Source: Zantedeschia hybrid cultivar
Lineage: Eukaryota; Streptophyta; Magnoliopsida; Alismatales; Araceae
DNA length: 64,000 nt
Assembly: GCA_030544215.1 (NCBI GenBank)
Contig: JARZZO010000002.1
Span: 75,089,150 to 75,153,149, forward strand
Direction: 5' to 3'
Part shown: piece by piece, positions 1-12,560 of the stretch
Numbering within the stretch: the stretch's first letter is position 1
Layout of the letters: every line of letters begins with the position of its first letter
Position numbers and translations under genes: made by a program
The notes under the pieces: model-generated
Told to the model about the DNA's origin: nothing
Seen by the model: the letters and a program-made list of their open reading frames with translations, nothing else
The model's database searches: none

Positions 1-1500
1 ATAAAATATTTTAGACCTGCAGTTGCACTAGCATCTAGGAGGTTATATATCATCATCATCATCATCATAACTGATAATTAACCTCCTCCTGGTTGTGGCT
101 ATTTGACAACGCATTTTTCTTTTTTTGTTGTTGGTGTTCCTTTTCTTTTCCTTGTTCTTTCAATCGTTGGTGTATAGATTCTTACATAAATATGCTTCAG
201 CTCTTCAATCGTAGGGTCCTCTCTAGTGGCAATATTAATTCTCTCATATGTTGTTGTGCTTCTTCCTAAGCATGATGGTGGCCTAACCATTCTAAGAGTC
301 ATTGACCTGCTATCTGATTTTAAATGTTTAGTAGGACCAACCTCAGCCTCAGTCTCAACTCTCAAGCACAGGATCCCTCTAAGACTCAGTCAAAGAAGGA
401 TCTTCTCATAGCCCCTTTGATGTTCTTAATCCAGGATCACTTGCGACGATTCCATTTAAAATACCCTCAAACTATACTATATTATCAAGGTAAAAAAGGC
501 ACTCATCAAGTCCAACTTGCATCTCAACCCGAGACTGCAAGGGATGATCATCATCAAATAGCACCTTCATATCAGTCTGGCCAACTACATTTGAGGGTTC
601 TTCTATCTACCTCTGCCCAGCAAATTGTTAGGCTCATTTTTCTCTCAGTTGATGTCCTAATCTGATGTTTCTAACCCTCAATCTCATGTTATAATGATAG
701 TAGGAAAGTTCTCCTAGGTGTTCAGCCATCAACTAATTGCGAATCTTTGAATGTATAAGGTTGAATGTGTTGCAATTTCTTTCACATTGGCCTATTGATG
801 TTGTTTGACTCAACAATCTGATGGCAACATAAGCCAATGGATTATTGCCCATGTCCCTATTGTTGACCATGATCCACCATTCAACTGTTCCATTAAATAG
901 AAAACAAATATAAATCAGGATCCATTTTTATCTAGGTAGTAAGATACATGAGTCCAATTTAAGTATACCTAGGCTCACTCTTTCTATAGCATATTGCAAC
1001 TCCTCTTCGGCATATGTCCTGATCTTCAGCGTACAAGACTCCATCAATAAGGGTGAAATGAACAATTAACACATGAATGGAAACATAAGTAGACATTTAT
1101 GTAACTTAGGGATTACAAATAACTAAGTAAATAACCACCCTTAGTACCTTAAAAGCAAAAAATATCAGTTTGATTTCTATTTCATTGGACTAATGAAAAT
1201 CAAAGTCTCAAACATGTTCTTGTTGTGCACTATGTTGACCAAACTGTTGCATCATGCTTGAAAACTGACTATTAAAACTATCTATCATTTATGTCATTTC
1301 AGCTTCCATATCACCATTTTCTCAGTCTGCAAGTCTGACCTTCAAATTGGGGGTCTAGGAGAGAACCGTATGACAAGGTTGCAAATAGGCAAAGGCCTAA
1401 AGGTAGACTAGAGAGATGGTTACTTTGACTCCAAAATAAACTATTTTTTTTTTGATAATGTAATGGATCAGATAGACTGTTATGACAGTCACAGTTCTGA
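1..1500. other. Unassigned spacer with ATC microsatellite
   Basis: No gene recognised. An (ATC)n microsatellite lies at about 51-69. A short open frame on the minus strand (99-365) has no motif I know. The stretch may belong to the large SMC6 intron or to the spacer upstream. Confidence 0.4.
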
Positions 1501-1509
1501 TGTTTGCTT

Positions 1510-2523
1510 TCGGTATGGTAGTTTTTTTTCTTTTTCCCTTTGAAAGTGAATGGTATCACATCATTGTATTAAAGTGAAGAACAAAATGAAGATGAGGATA
1601 TACAATTTTAGTATACCAAAAAATCCCCCAAAAACTCTCAATTGACGCAAAAAAAAAAAACCTCACACCTCATCCAAAGCAGCAAAAAAGGAAGATGAGG
1701 CGAAGTTTACATTTCCTAGGACCCTTACCCACTCCTTCACTCGATTACATATAAAATGTAAAACCCGAATGGATTCCCTAGCTTCATTCTTGAAAGCCTA
1801 CGATTTCTTTCTCCCCAAATGGACCATATTGTGGCGTGAAGGATCAGCCACCACACAACCTGCTCCTCTTTGGAAATTTGGAAATGCTTCCAGTGCTGAA
1901 GAAGACCTTCCACACTGCTAGCATAAGTATATCGTTGCCGCTGCTTGGATGCCAAAGCCTGCCATACTTCTCGTGCAAATATGCAACCTACATAGAGATG
2001 GTCCATCGATTCATCCTCCTCCCCACATAAACGGCAAATGGATGGCACATTACACCCAAACTGGATCAGCCTGTCACACATGGGTAATCTACCAATGCCA
2101 ACCCTCGACATGAGGATCTTCACCTTCAGAGGAGAGGTTGGCTTCCACGCATGCTGGGAGAACGAGAACCTCAAACCCCCATCTGCAATAATCTGGACCC
2201 CAATCTGCAATAATCTGGTAAGCTGACCTCACAGTGAACGTCTCAGAGGAGCTCCACTGCCAAGTCCAATGGTCTGTAGAGGAAGCATCAGGCCTGTAAC
2301 TTCCCAATTCTGTCAATAGAGCAGCAAGATCATGAATCTCCTCCTCCCTTAGATCCCTCCTGAAAGGAGTCCATACCCCTCCTCCCTGCGGATAATGCTC
2401 AAAGACCTGCTCCACTACCCGCTGAGTGTTGGAAGCAATGCTGAAAAGTCTGGGAAACATAGAAGAAAGTGGCACAGGCCCACACTTGTCCATCCAGAAC
2501 AGGCATCTCTGACCATCTCCCAA
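1510..2523 (-). mobile_element. LINE (non-LTR retrotransposon) 3' fragment, zf-RVT region
   Basis: Minus-strand frames at 2523-2089 and 2210-1737 read as the end of a plant LINE ORF2. First comes a GDGQRCLFWMDKC segment of the type that follows the reverse transcriptase. Then comes a zf-RVT module with CRLCGEEDESMDHL and ATIWSIWGERNRR. The frames are separated by a 22-bp duplication (a 16-bp motif at 2181-2196 repeated at 2203-2218), which shifts the frame. An A-rich end on the minus strand near 1510-1530 fits a LINE 3' end. The endonuclease and RT core are absent, so this is a 5'-truncated dead copy. It lies upstream of the first visible SMC6 exon, probably in an intron. Confidence 0.8.
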
Positions 2524-3881
2524 GTGAGATATGACCCCTGCATTAATAACTGAGACACATTGTATGATAGTTTATTGGAAGTACTTTTCAAAGGATTAAA
2601 TTACTTAATGTGGGTACCGGCACAAATCTATTACAGTCAGCTTCTTGATTTCTTGAAGAATCAGTCTTGCCTATGTTTTTGTTTGTTTCTCTTCTATTGT
2701 GAATCTGTATAATAGATGCATGGTTTTGAACAGAAAATGTTGCCATGCAATTTTACAGCTATTTGGTATCATGTTCATCTAGCCTTTTGTCCCTGTTTTG
2801 TTGCCTCATATATGAAGTTATAAACATCTATCACGTGCTTTTATGGCATTTGTTCAGACTTAGATAGTTCCAAGTGGCAGCTGTTTTCTTTTTTTCCCTA
2901 CTACTAAAGAATGGAATTTGTATCAGTGGTGCTTCTGAGCATGCTTATCTCTGAAAATATTTGCAATCCCTAGTTGAAGCATATGGCAGAAAGCAAGATA
3001 TATATTAAATTCCTAGAAGATGCATAGGAATTGCTGTGCATTCAATTCTCCTTTCTCTTCTTCCTCTTCCACACGCACTCTTCTTCCTCTGGACCTCTAC
3101 ATAACACAACCAAGCTTCAACACATCTTGGCACACAACCAAACCTCCATGCACCCACACACTGTCCCTTATTTTTTCTCTTTTCTTTCATTCTTTTTTAT
3201 CACCCAAATTGCTGCACATGACAATGAAAGCAGGTCATTTATGGCTGTAACCTTCTTCGCCAAAAAACGTGAAGGGGCTTCTGCATGCCATTACTCTTGA
3301 CCCATAGCAGTATAGCACAGCCAACAATTGTTTCAGACCTGCTGCAGCTTCTTCTTTCCCCTTTGGGGCTTATAGGCTTTTTTTATGGCTTAAAGCTGTA
3401 AAATGGGATACCATTGCTGACATCTGTTCCGTAAGGTCTATTACCATGAGCTGTTGATGCTCTGCTGGCCATTGGGAACCCGTTTGGCTACCTTTCAATA
3501 TTTCATATGGCCTCATTTACTGCTGTAAAATGTGCAGTGGATCTAACCCTATCACTACAAACCTCACAAGCAACCAAAACCAAAGATAAGATGCTGGTGT
3601 TGACTTCTGTTTCCATTGACAGCAAATCTGGCACAGCCAGCTGAACCATTGGTAGGAACAATAGTGGCGCGGGTTACAGTAAAACTTGTGTTGATGACCC
3701 TTTCACAGCTATTGCTAGTACAGTTGGCGGCATTTGCCTCTTACCCTCATATAAGATCTGTGTCCACATAAGATAGATGCTTGATTTGCTTCCAAAATAG
3801 TGGATGTATTAAAAATTCATGCAAATCATGGAAGGTGTAAACTTCTGCAGAATGTACTGACATTCATTGTTTCAATCTCAG
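2524..3881. other. Probable SMC6 intron sequence
   Basis: No exon recognised. A pyrimidine-rich stretch at 3035-3210 gives spurious open frames. The sequence ends in a TTTCAATCTCAG splice acceptor at 3881, next to the first visible SMC6 exon. I could not find the preceding SMC6 exon. Confidence 0.4.
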
Positions 3882-6800
3882 GTGAACTTTGAGAAGGCTT
3901 CTAAAATCTGTTCTGAGAGAGAGATGGAATCTGTGGGGGGTTGTGCGAAGAGTAGTTCAGAACAACTTAGTGCACAACTAAGGAGGATAGATCAGAGACT
4001 TAAGCATGAGAGGCTGAGGTCTATATGTAAATGACAACATACACCTGTTTGATGATTGAATTACTTGGGATAAGCTGATTTTGTTTCTTGTTTTCTCTTG
4101 CAGATTTTCTGAATCTATCAATGATCTCAGAGAAATATATCAGAAAAAGGAGCGTAAAATTTTGAAAAAGAAGCAAACTTATGAAGCTTTTCGTGAGAAG
4201 TTGCATGTGCGTATCCTTCCGTAAATATAAATTTATGCTAACAATTGTGTAGCATTTCTGTTTCTTTTATTGAGCCCCTTAAAGTGTTAATGTGTGGAAT
4301 TTGACCTATTAAAAATGTTGAATAAGAATAGAATTATTTTGGCTCCAGATGCCTTTAAAAGTATCACCTGAAAAGGCTGAAGAATTTATAAGTTCCACAA
4401 AATTCTCAAACCAAAACGATAGTTGTGTACTTGATTTTCAATCACTAAAGTGACAAGTCAGTTTGTACATGGTTGGAATACACAATAGATCTACCAAGAA
4501 AGTAACCATAAGACTTTTCCATTAATCTTGCGTAGTCTAGCTTCTGGTTAGATTCGAAAGACCTAGAATAGTGACTGGCTGTCAACCTAGCGTTGCCTCG
4601 CTTTATTTGTAAGACTGAAACTGGCTAGCATATTGCACCCAGAATTGATAAGATGATGAGCTTGATCATGAGCCACTTGGGATATGGCTGAAGACACGTT
4701 GTGAGAACATATAGCCTAAGTACTTGTAAACGCGCTATGTGATCACTTGGATAGACAGCATATAACAACATCAACCAAAATGTATCCCATGTTCATTGCT
4801 ACGTCTGTGCTACTCCAATCAATCTGGTGGATGTAAAGTAGCCATAGAATAATGCATTCACATACCTAGTATCCTTGTCTAGTTGAACTCTGAACCGTAG
4901 GACAGAAGATAAATCCTTAGTGAGAGTGGTTTTTGGTTTCTTGTAAGATATGAGTTACGAGTGGGTTAATTGCTGTGAAATGTTTGATCTTGTAGATGAG
5001 TTCACTAGTTTGTATGTCGGCTGTTTTCCTAGAACTTTCCAAGCCTTGTGGGTAGTCTTCTCACAATCTGAGACGTAGTTGCAGGAAAACATTGCCTAAG
5101 TGGGAAATGCATTTGTGAAATGAATACCAATCCTTTTGGAAATATGCCTGAAAATGGACAGAAAACATGAGGTGGAGATACCTCTGACAGTGGATGCCAG
5201 CTGTGGAGACTTCAATGTAGCATAATTGACATTAAGATTAGGCAAAGCAGGTTTAGATTGTTTAGTCTTGTGCACCATCGCCCACATTCTACATCAATTA
5301 GAAGGCATGATCAGATTCAAGTGGAGGACAAAAAAATAACCCCAGGAAGGCCTAAATAAGATGGTAGGATGTTGTAGTGAGACAGGATCCATGTAACCAA
5401 TCCAAAATAAATGGATTAAAGCTCTCATGATGATGATGATGATGATGATGATGATACTTTTGGACAACAGGTGAATATTCCTGTACTACACCCTGTTGGT
5501 CCCGAGGAACGGAGGAGGGTAGGTTAGCCGAAAGATGGTTACTGGTTCAAGGATGCAAGGTGACCTTGCTTTTTTAGGGTTAGAAGGGGTAGAGATAGAA
5601 CTCCTTAAATGTCATGAACACATTTATAAGCAGCAATCATATAATACTAGAAATTAACTTTAACTTTTGCCAAGTATATATAATCATTTTCTTATTTCCT
5701 TTGTATTCTCGTAAGGTCATTTCTCGCTTTTGTTTCTCACATCATTTCGCAAGTTGGCAACTACAAACTTCGACGTCAATGTCTCTATGAGACACAAGGG
5801 CCAAGTGATCCCAGATCCTAATCATACAATTCCTAAGAAAGGTCTCTCTCCATATCTTGTTATTTTAAAAAATCATCAAAATGTATCTTACAATCCACAT
5901 ATATGAGTTACAACTTACAACCTAATACCAATATAGCTCTTTGAACAAATAACAATGCAATGTCAATGTTGATGACACTGATGGGAAGGATGTGGGATAA
6001 TTTCGATGGAGCACATGAGGCTTCTTCAGCAATCCAGGTGTGGGATTATTCTGGTCCTATTTTTTAGTCAGTCCTATATCATCTGAGCCGCACTCACTCC
6101 AACCAGCAGAATGTTACAATGTATATGTGGATCTTGTGGACAATCTCCGGGTAACCTAAGCTGTCAGGTGATTTCTTGGAGATTCAGCAAGGGGGTCAAT
6201 TGTTGCACATTGTCTGAGATTCAAACAAATCTGTGATTGATCATTAATCATTAGGAGTACAATTGCAAGGACTAGATATTATTCCACTTATTCCTATTTT
6301 GTCTGATTTCGACCAACAGACCTGGACTTCAATTCAATATCCAATTCAAGTTGCTTTCCATTTGCCACCTCCACAGTTGAGTCCAGTTGTTTAATTCGAC
6401 TTAAATGTGTATTTAGGTCTTAATCAAGTAAGACTGGCATCAAGGTGGGCTCCTCAACTAATAGCCAGTCTTTACCATGTAAGGTGACAAGATAAAGATT
6501 GCCTGTTTACAGCATAAAGATTGCTTGTTTACAGCACTGATAACTATAGAAGATATATGTTTGAAATAAATTCATGTTGACATTTGGGAGTTGATTTTGC
6601 TCATTTGTGTGACGTTGTGTGTGACATTGTTTAGAATATCTGCCTCTTCGCTTTTGCTTTCTGCATTTTATCATTTGGTATCTCAAGGTTCTTTAGTTCT
6701 CCACATAATAGCAGGGCTAGTAGTTAACAAAATGGTGCAAATGTAGTCGTCATAACATAATATTCATATTTTTAAAAAATTGTTCTCCTGATTCATATAT

Positions 6801-9076
6801 AATAATCCAATTTGCTCGACTTTTTTACTTTCCAAAGATGGTCATTTGATTTTTATGGTTTTTCAGAGATTTTCCTTTTAAATAGAAAGTGACAGAAACT
6901 AATTTATTGTAAGACAGTTTCTGGGGAAACTAATTTATTGTAAGCTAGTTTCTGGTCGGGCAGTCTGTTCCCTCACTGTACCTGCCTCAAAAAATGCAAC
7001 TGTACCCTCATTTAACAGAGCTAGGATTTATCCAGATTGTCCCAGGCTTCCAGCTTGAAACGAGTTATGGGGCCGACTCAACTCGCTGCTTGTAACTGTT
7101 TTTTCTCTTCAATTTTTATGTGCTGAAGTTTAAGATATTTAGCACCATTAGGCGTTGGCTAGTAACTTATTAATACTCTGTACCTGCTCTCTATGTTCAA
7201 TCATTTTGTACAACTTTTTGAAGTCTACTGGTCTGGTAGAAATATATGGATAGCATTGATTATTTTCTTTTTAACGCTAACCCACTCCCTGAAGTCCAGG
7301 GGGGGGACCTTTCAAGGTTGCTTACGCACAGGCTTGAAGAACATAACCAGGGAGAAGTTTTTCTACCAGACTGCTAATTTTATTTGAATTTTAGCAGGCT
7401 TGCTTTCTTTCCATGGTTGCCACTGGCCAGTGTAGGTGGTTGATGTCGAACAGTGTATGTTCTGTAAACCAGGGGAAGGCAGTGTAGGTGCTGGAAATTT
7501 TCTATTCACATAGCTGATCACAGATTGGCAATGACTGTAAAAAGATGATGGCCATAAAAATTCATAGATATTATCAGATAATAGATAAAACAATAACATG
7601 TTTCCTTTCATGTCCAGCTTTGTTCTTTCATTTGGTACACAGGCTGAGTCCACAGCAACAGTAAGCTCCAGTGTGCCTGCATGAACTCCAACGAAAACTG
7701 TATCTGTCAGTGTTTTTCTTCATTTCTGACAGTCATTTTCTTTATTTTGACATGATTTCCATAACAATTTTGTAGGCATGCCAGAAAGCACTTGATTTAC
7801 GTTGGAACAAGTTTCAAAGAAATGCAACTCTTCTGAAGCGCCAGCTAACATGGCAGTATGTTCCATCTCTTCTTTTTTAATCTAGGATGTTGATTTCTTA
7901 CTCTGTTGCATGATTCAAGACTTCTATAATGCTTTAGTTGTTCCCTTTTTCTCGTGTCATTGTAATAAACCTTAGGGTGCTCTATTGCATTCTTTACTGG
8001 ATCAGGTTTAATGGACACCTCAGGAAGAAAGGGATCAGTGGGCATGTCAAGGTTAACTATGAAGATAAAACCCTCTCTGTGGAGGTGAACAGTTTTCTCT
8101 CCCCACTCCCCCTCCCCCCCAATACACACAACAACAACAAAAAGGAAACAACTCATGTACTTGGACTTGTTTGAACATCTGCATTTCCCTGCTTTTTCTA
8201 GGTAAAAATGCCCCAAGATGCATCAGGCAACATCGTTCGTGACACACGGGGTCTATCAGGTTGTAGTCTAATCTTTGTCACTGTTTTCTCCCTCATCAAA
8301 GTATTTTTTGTTCAATTCATTTGTGTCTGAGGGGAGTTTGTATGATCGTAAGATTGCCCTATCGTGACCTGGAGATTACAGATTCAAATCTGGAAACAGC
8401 TTCTTTGCAAAAAGATTAAGGGTAAGGCCATATATAATTAAGGGTAAGGCTGGATATAATTAACCCTCTCCAGACCCCGCAGCGGTGGGAGCCTTACGGT
8501 ACTAGGTTGCCCATTTAATTCCTTTTTGTCCATATTCTAGAAGCTCAACTTGTGGAAATCATTGGTATTGAGATGTAGATTGATCATAGCTTTTATGGTA
8601 TTTTACCAGGAGGGGAACGCTCTTTCTCCACCTTGTGTTTTGCGTTGGCTCTTCACGAAATGACGGAGGCACCATTTCGTGCCATGGATGAATTTGATGT
8701 ATTCATGGTGAGTGGAAGAGAGTTTCATGTACAGAATATGTGCAGTAGGATTTTAATTATGTGATACAGTTACAAAGCGTTAACTGAGTCTCTTTTACTA
8801 CATATATCAGGATGCTGTGAGCCGAAAAATCAGTTTAGACACCCTTGTTGAATTTGCAGTGGCCCAAGGATCACAGTGGATTTTTATCACTCCCCATGAT
8901 ATCAGGTCGACGATGCATGGCAGTTTTTGCATTGCACTCTATATATGATTCTTGTACCTCGTTTTCATTTAATTTACACCGACTCCTAATTTATCCCTGT
9001 CCATGTTTGCCAATGCAGCGTGGTGAAAGCTGGGGACAGAATCAAGAAGCAGCAAATGGCCGCTCCTCGCTCGTGA
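3882..9076 (+). CDS. SMC6: SMC6, C-terminal exons (partial gene)
   Basis: Eight exons join in phase: 3882-4018, 4104-4206, 7776-7855, 8006-8084, 8202-8259, 8610-8707, 8811-8905 and 9019-9076. Together they encode 235 residues and a TGA at 9074. All introns are GT-AG. The product is the end of the distal coiled coil (QLSAQLRRIDQRLKHERLR, then KKERKILKKKQTYEAFREK) and the C-terminal ATPase lobe. That lobe has the ABC signature LSGGERSFSTLCF, split between exons 5 and 6, and the Walker B/D-loop FRAMDEFDVFMD. It ends KKQQMAAPRS. SMC6 pairs with SMC5 in a nuclear ATPase complex for DNA repair by recombination and for replication-fork stability. The N-terminal Walker A half and most of the coiled coil are not seen; they lie left of the window or are lost. 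The visible part has no stop or frameshift and looks functional. Confidence 0.93.
4207..7775 (+). other. SMC6 long intron
   Basis: A 3.57-kb GT-AG intron (donor GTGCGT at 4207, acceptor TTTTGTAG at 7775) lies between the coiled-coil exons. It holds a (GAT)n microsatellite at about 5427-5455. Otherwise it is AT-rich with no recognisable coding sequence or complete element. Confidence 0.7.
8340..8515 (+). mobile_element. Au-type SINE in an SMC6 intron
   Basis: A tRNA-derived SINE body with a pol III B box (GATTCAAATCT, 8381-8391). It is followed by GGAAACAGC, a GGGTAAGG module (duplicated at about 8420-8450), CCAGACCCCGCAG and GGGAGCC, in the order known from the plant Au SINE family. It is in sense orientation within the intron 8260-8609. 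The A box is degenerate, so the copy is old. Confidence 0.75.
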
Positions 9077-9193
9077 CTGCGTAATATGTGTTGGAACTTG
9101 TAACCTTGTACGAGGTGGTGAGCTAGGCGACACCCATTCATGACACTTCCTGGGAAACCACCACAATTTTATTTTATTTTATTTTATTTTATC

Positions 9194-9370
9194 TGTGTTT
9201 TGGCTTAAAATTAAGCTACAAGGAGGAAACTTTCAAGATTGAAGAAAAAGTGAGGTGGTTATTAAAGAGTTGACTTTTATAACAAATCAAAATTAGTTAT
9301 AACCTCTCTTTTAACTCATTTTATGTAAGAAGTAGAAGTCAAAAATAATTTTCAAGTACAAATTAACACG
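9194..9370 (+). mobile_element. MITE fragment (family A)
   Basis: It matches the central and right parts of the elements at 14.3, 15.6 and 29.4 kb. Shared blocks include TTTCAAGATT, AGAGTTGACTTTTATAACAA and AAAATTAGTTATAACCTCTC. The outer ends are not clear, so it is a truncated copy. It lies just after the SMC6 3' end. Confidence 0.65.
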
Positions 9371-10109
9371 GTCTAACAAGTTGACTTGTTATAGTAATGA
9401 AGTGGGCACAAGGACAGAGGGGTAAGCATAGAAAGTAGGTCTCCCTTAACATGAGGACCTAGCGGTTAATGAAAAGTTGATAGGGGGCAAAAACTAAGGT
9501 CAAACTTCTTGAGAGGGGTGATTAATTTTACCTAATCCTGAATGCACTTCGTCAGAAAGACAATCATATTTGCACTAAAATATGTACCTTTGCCATCTTA
9601 GCCACGCCAAAATTGAGTAAATGAAACCCTTTGTGCTTAATGATCACACAACGTGGCTTGATATTTCAAAGGGTATGTCGTTTTCAGTGAAAGTTGTCAA
9701 GGACCCAATGTTCTCCGATAACGAAAGCGTCCCGCATGCCCAATGTTTCCTTAGACTGTTCAGATTTACGACCATCTGCACTGTGGTAAGTGGCTTTAAG
9801 TGAGCAGATGGTCGAAAATCTTGATTTTAAAAACTCATGAAACAATAGTCAAACAATAAGAAAATGGTTAGTTAGGGTTATTCTTATTTCTTGGGATTTA
9901 TGTATTGATCACTAATTTGCTCGTATAAAATTAGATGGCTACAATTAATTTGAACACAACTTTAACGATGAAAATTAAATATTAAAGAATGAAAAATATT
10001 TTAAGAGAATAATTGAATATTTAAAAATTTATGGTGTTTTTTATTTTTTTTGACATCGGGATAGTGGGGGACCTCATAGGATGTCCAGTTTGTACAGTAG
10101 TATTCCTTA

Positions 10110-10131
10110 TATATATATATATATATATATA
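10110..10131. repeat. AT microsatellite
   Basis: An uninterrupted run of about ten TA dinucleotides in AT-rich sequence. Confidence 0.9.
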
Positions 10132-10284
10132 AAACCTGCCTTACTCAAAACCTCTCATCCAATTTTTTTAAAAATAAAAGTCATCACAAAATTTAAAATA
10201 TTTAAATATCCCCGTCTAGGTGGTTTTTTACTTTCTTGGATTTAATTTTCATCGTCTAATCTATAAAATCAATTGTAGTCGTTC

Positions 10285-10995
10285 TATCAAATTTGTTGTT
10301 CTTTGTGGATCAAAATTAAAATCATCAAGGGATGAGATCAGCCTCAAGGTTAATTTAATGAATTTTTTATTTTTTGATTATTTTTCAGTATTTTTAGACA
10401 TTGATTTTTAACACCTAGTGGATCGGGTGCCTCTAATTGATTTTTAAGATCAGATAGTGAATATAAAAGCTCAAGAGATAGAATCATCCACACGGAGCGT
10501 ATTTGAATATTTACAAATTAATGAAAATTTTTATTCTTATTTTTTTACATGGGGAAGGTTGGTTTTCGAAGTGGGATGCATCTAAGTTAGATGCACCCTG
10601 CGCGCGTTGAATCCTTTTTGCATCTAAGTTAGATGCGTTTTGGGACGCATTGTATTAGGAAAGGATTCAATGCACCTCAAGGCGCATCTAAGTTAGATGC
10701 ATCCCACCTCGAAAACCCATCCTTCTCATGGTAAAAATAAAAATAATTTTTTTATAAATTTTTAAATAGGTTCCTTATGCTTGATCATATTTTTGGGATT
10801 TTAATTTTTGCCATCCAACTTGACAATCAACTTGAGCCGTCCGATCAGACACATCAAAAACTAATGTCTAAAAATACTGAAAAAATAATCAAAAAATAAA
10901 AAAATTGTTAACTTAGTCTTTACGGTTGATCTCATCTTCTTGGGTTTTAATTTTAATCCTCAACCAACAACGCATTTGATTAGGTGGTTATGGTT
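10285..10995. repeat. Fold-back element with ~350-bp inverted arms
   Basis: Sequence left of about 10635 returns inverted to the right. For example the left arm GGGATGAGATC (about 10330) pairs with GATCTCATCTTC (about 10930), and CAGTATTTTTAGACATTG pairs with AATGTCTAAAAATACTG. Near the centre are three copies of a 17-bp near-perfect palindrome, GCATCTAAGTTAGATGC (10578-10594, 10620-10636, 10684-10700). There is no coding capacity. AT-rich modules resembling the arm ends recur at about 10000 and 11040, so the full element may be wider. Confidence 0.8.
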
Positions 10996-11138
10996 AAGTT
11001 TTTCGATCCAATGGTAAAAATTAAATATAAATGGGTGGGAACAATCTAGATTGGGTATTTGAATATTTTAAATTTTTAATAAATTTTATATATTTATTTT
11101 TTTGAATTTGAGGGAATGGGTATCAGGGAGGTAGATGA

Positions 11139-11341
11139 TGTAATACATGTATAAGAATATGTTAAATAGACTAAATCAATAGATTATTAGTAATGCCACT
11201 TAGCTATTTTTTGAAATTCGAGTTGAAAAGAACTCCTAAGTTAAGTGTGCTCAGTTGGGAGAAGTCCCAAGATGGGTAACCTTCCTAGGAAGTCTACCAA
11301 CTAGTATAGTTGTTGGCCAATTAGTTGATTAGGTCATTACA
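11139..11341 (+). repeat. Left LTR of the Cassandra-type TRIM
   Basis: A 203-bp repeat containing the 5S rRNA-like segment at about 11228-11296. It differs from the right copy at many positions, so the insertion is old. Confidence 0.8.
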
Positions 11342-11569
11342 AATGGTATCAAAACAGTTTTCTTCGTAGTGTGAAGATTACAGGGGGACCTACTGTGCAT
11401 CTCATGGCCTAGTTATTCTTGATCTGGCAAGGGAGTGTAATCCTGTAGACGACGACAACAGTGTGGTGGGCTTAAAATCTCAATAAATTCACATCAATTG
11501 GAGGTAACTAGATTCTGAGCTGTGTAATATGGTCTTGATGAGGACGCCATACTTCTAAGGGAGGCAGAT

Positions 11570-11774
11570 TGTAACACTCTGTGTAGGAATATGTTAAATA
11601 AACTAAATCAGTAGACTAGCAATAACACTGACTAGCCATTTTTCGGAACTCAAGTTGATAAGAATTCCGAAGTTAAGCGTGCTTGGTTGAGAAAAATTTC
11701 ATGATAGTTGATCTTCTTAGGAAGTCTATCAACTAGTACAGTTGTAGAGTCAATTAGCTGATTAGATCATTACA
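11570..11774 (+). repeat. Right LTR of the Cassandra-type TRIM
   Basis: A 205-bp copy. The 5S-like core (TTCCGAAGTTAAGCGTGCTT, then GGAAGTCTATCAAC) is closer to real 5S rRNA in its first half than the left LTR is. Its second half has lost the GATGGGT block. Confidence 0.8.
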
Positions 11775-11799
11775 AAGGACGTTGAGAGACATATGGTCC

Positions 11800-12560
11800 A
11801 AGGTGGCAGTGGGTGGTGTGGATGAGATTAGGGGCAAGAAGGGATGGGGATAGGAGAGGAGACAGGGATCAAGGAGGAGGGATGGCTACTGCAGATGGGG
11901 AGAGGAAATGAGCGTGGGGGGGGGGGAGGTGAGGGAAGGGATGGGAGGTAGGGGTTGCAAGGTGCAACACTGAGGTAGAGATGTGATGTGGCAATGTGGG
12001 CATGGCAATGGGTACAGTGACAGGGCCTGAGTGTTGGAGGTGGCCACCAATGCTAGGCAAATGGTGAGGGTGAGTGTCGTGTGAGAGTTGTCAATAGCTC
12101 TCTCTCTCTCTCTCTCTCAATTCATAGCTCTATCGCCGCCGACCTCTGCATCGGCCTCTACCTCCATAACAGATCCCCCTGAGCTCCTAGGTGAGGGCTT
12201 CTTGAGCCACATTGAGCTCTCAATGTCGAATTGTTAGCCAAGAGGAGCATGAGGACACCGAGGATGTGGTGGACCAAAACCCTCCATGCTTGCTTTGTCT
12301 ACATTGTCGAGCTCCCAAAGTTGTTGACCAAGAGGAGCACGAGGCACCAAGGATGTGGTGGAGTAGAACCAAAACCCTCCACACTCACTTTGTTTGTGCC
12401 ATCGAGCTTCTCGACGGCCATGCAAGTAGGAATCCATCATAGCCACATCTCTCTCTCTCTCGCTCTTTCTCTCTCTCTCTCCCCATGGCACAGTAGCAAA
12501 CATAGCCCAGCATCGAGATCATAGTGCCCAAATCTAGGTTGTTGGGGTGTGTCAATGCCA
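11800..12560. repeat. Low-complexity region with 90-bp tandem duplication
   Basis: G-rich then CT-rich sequence with CT microsatellites at about 12093-12118 and 12450-12482. Between them a unit of about 90 bp starting CAAGAGGAGCA occurs twice (about 12238-12327 and 12328-12420). Short open frames cross it but none resembles a known protein. Confidence 0.6.

Larger units (their letters stand above)
11139..11774 (+). mobile_element. Cassandra-type TRIM retrotransposon
   Basis: Two direct repeats of 203 and 205 bp begin TGTAA and end ATTACA (11139-11341 and 11570-11774). They flank a 228-bp internal domain. That domain starts with an initiator-methionine-tRNA-like primer site (TGGTATC at 11344) and ends in a purine tract (AAGGGAGGCAGA, about 11557). 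There is no ORF. Both LTRs contain 5S rRNA-like sequence: CTCCTAAGTTAAGTGTGCTC and GATGGGTAACCTTC in the left, TTCCGAAGTTAAGCGTGCTT in the right. This is the hallmark of Cassandra TRIMs, whose LTRs carry a 5S-derived pol III promoter. The flanking 5-mers (GATGA, AAGGA) do not match well. Confidence 0.85.

Noticed and set aside
3005..3300. Open frames near 3.0-3.3 kb
   Set aside because: Both strands are open because of pyrimidine-rich sequence. No motif, and they lie in probable SMC6 intron.
11228..11760. Functional 5S rRNA genes
   Set aside because: Only part of the 5S sequence is present and it lies in repeats with TRIM primer site and purine tract. These are Cassandra LTRs.
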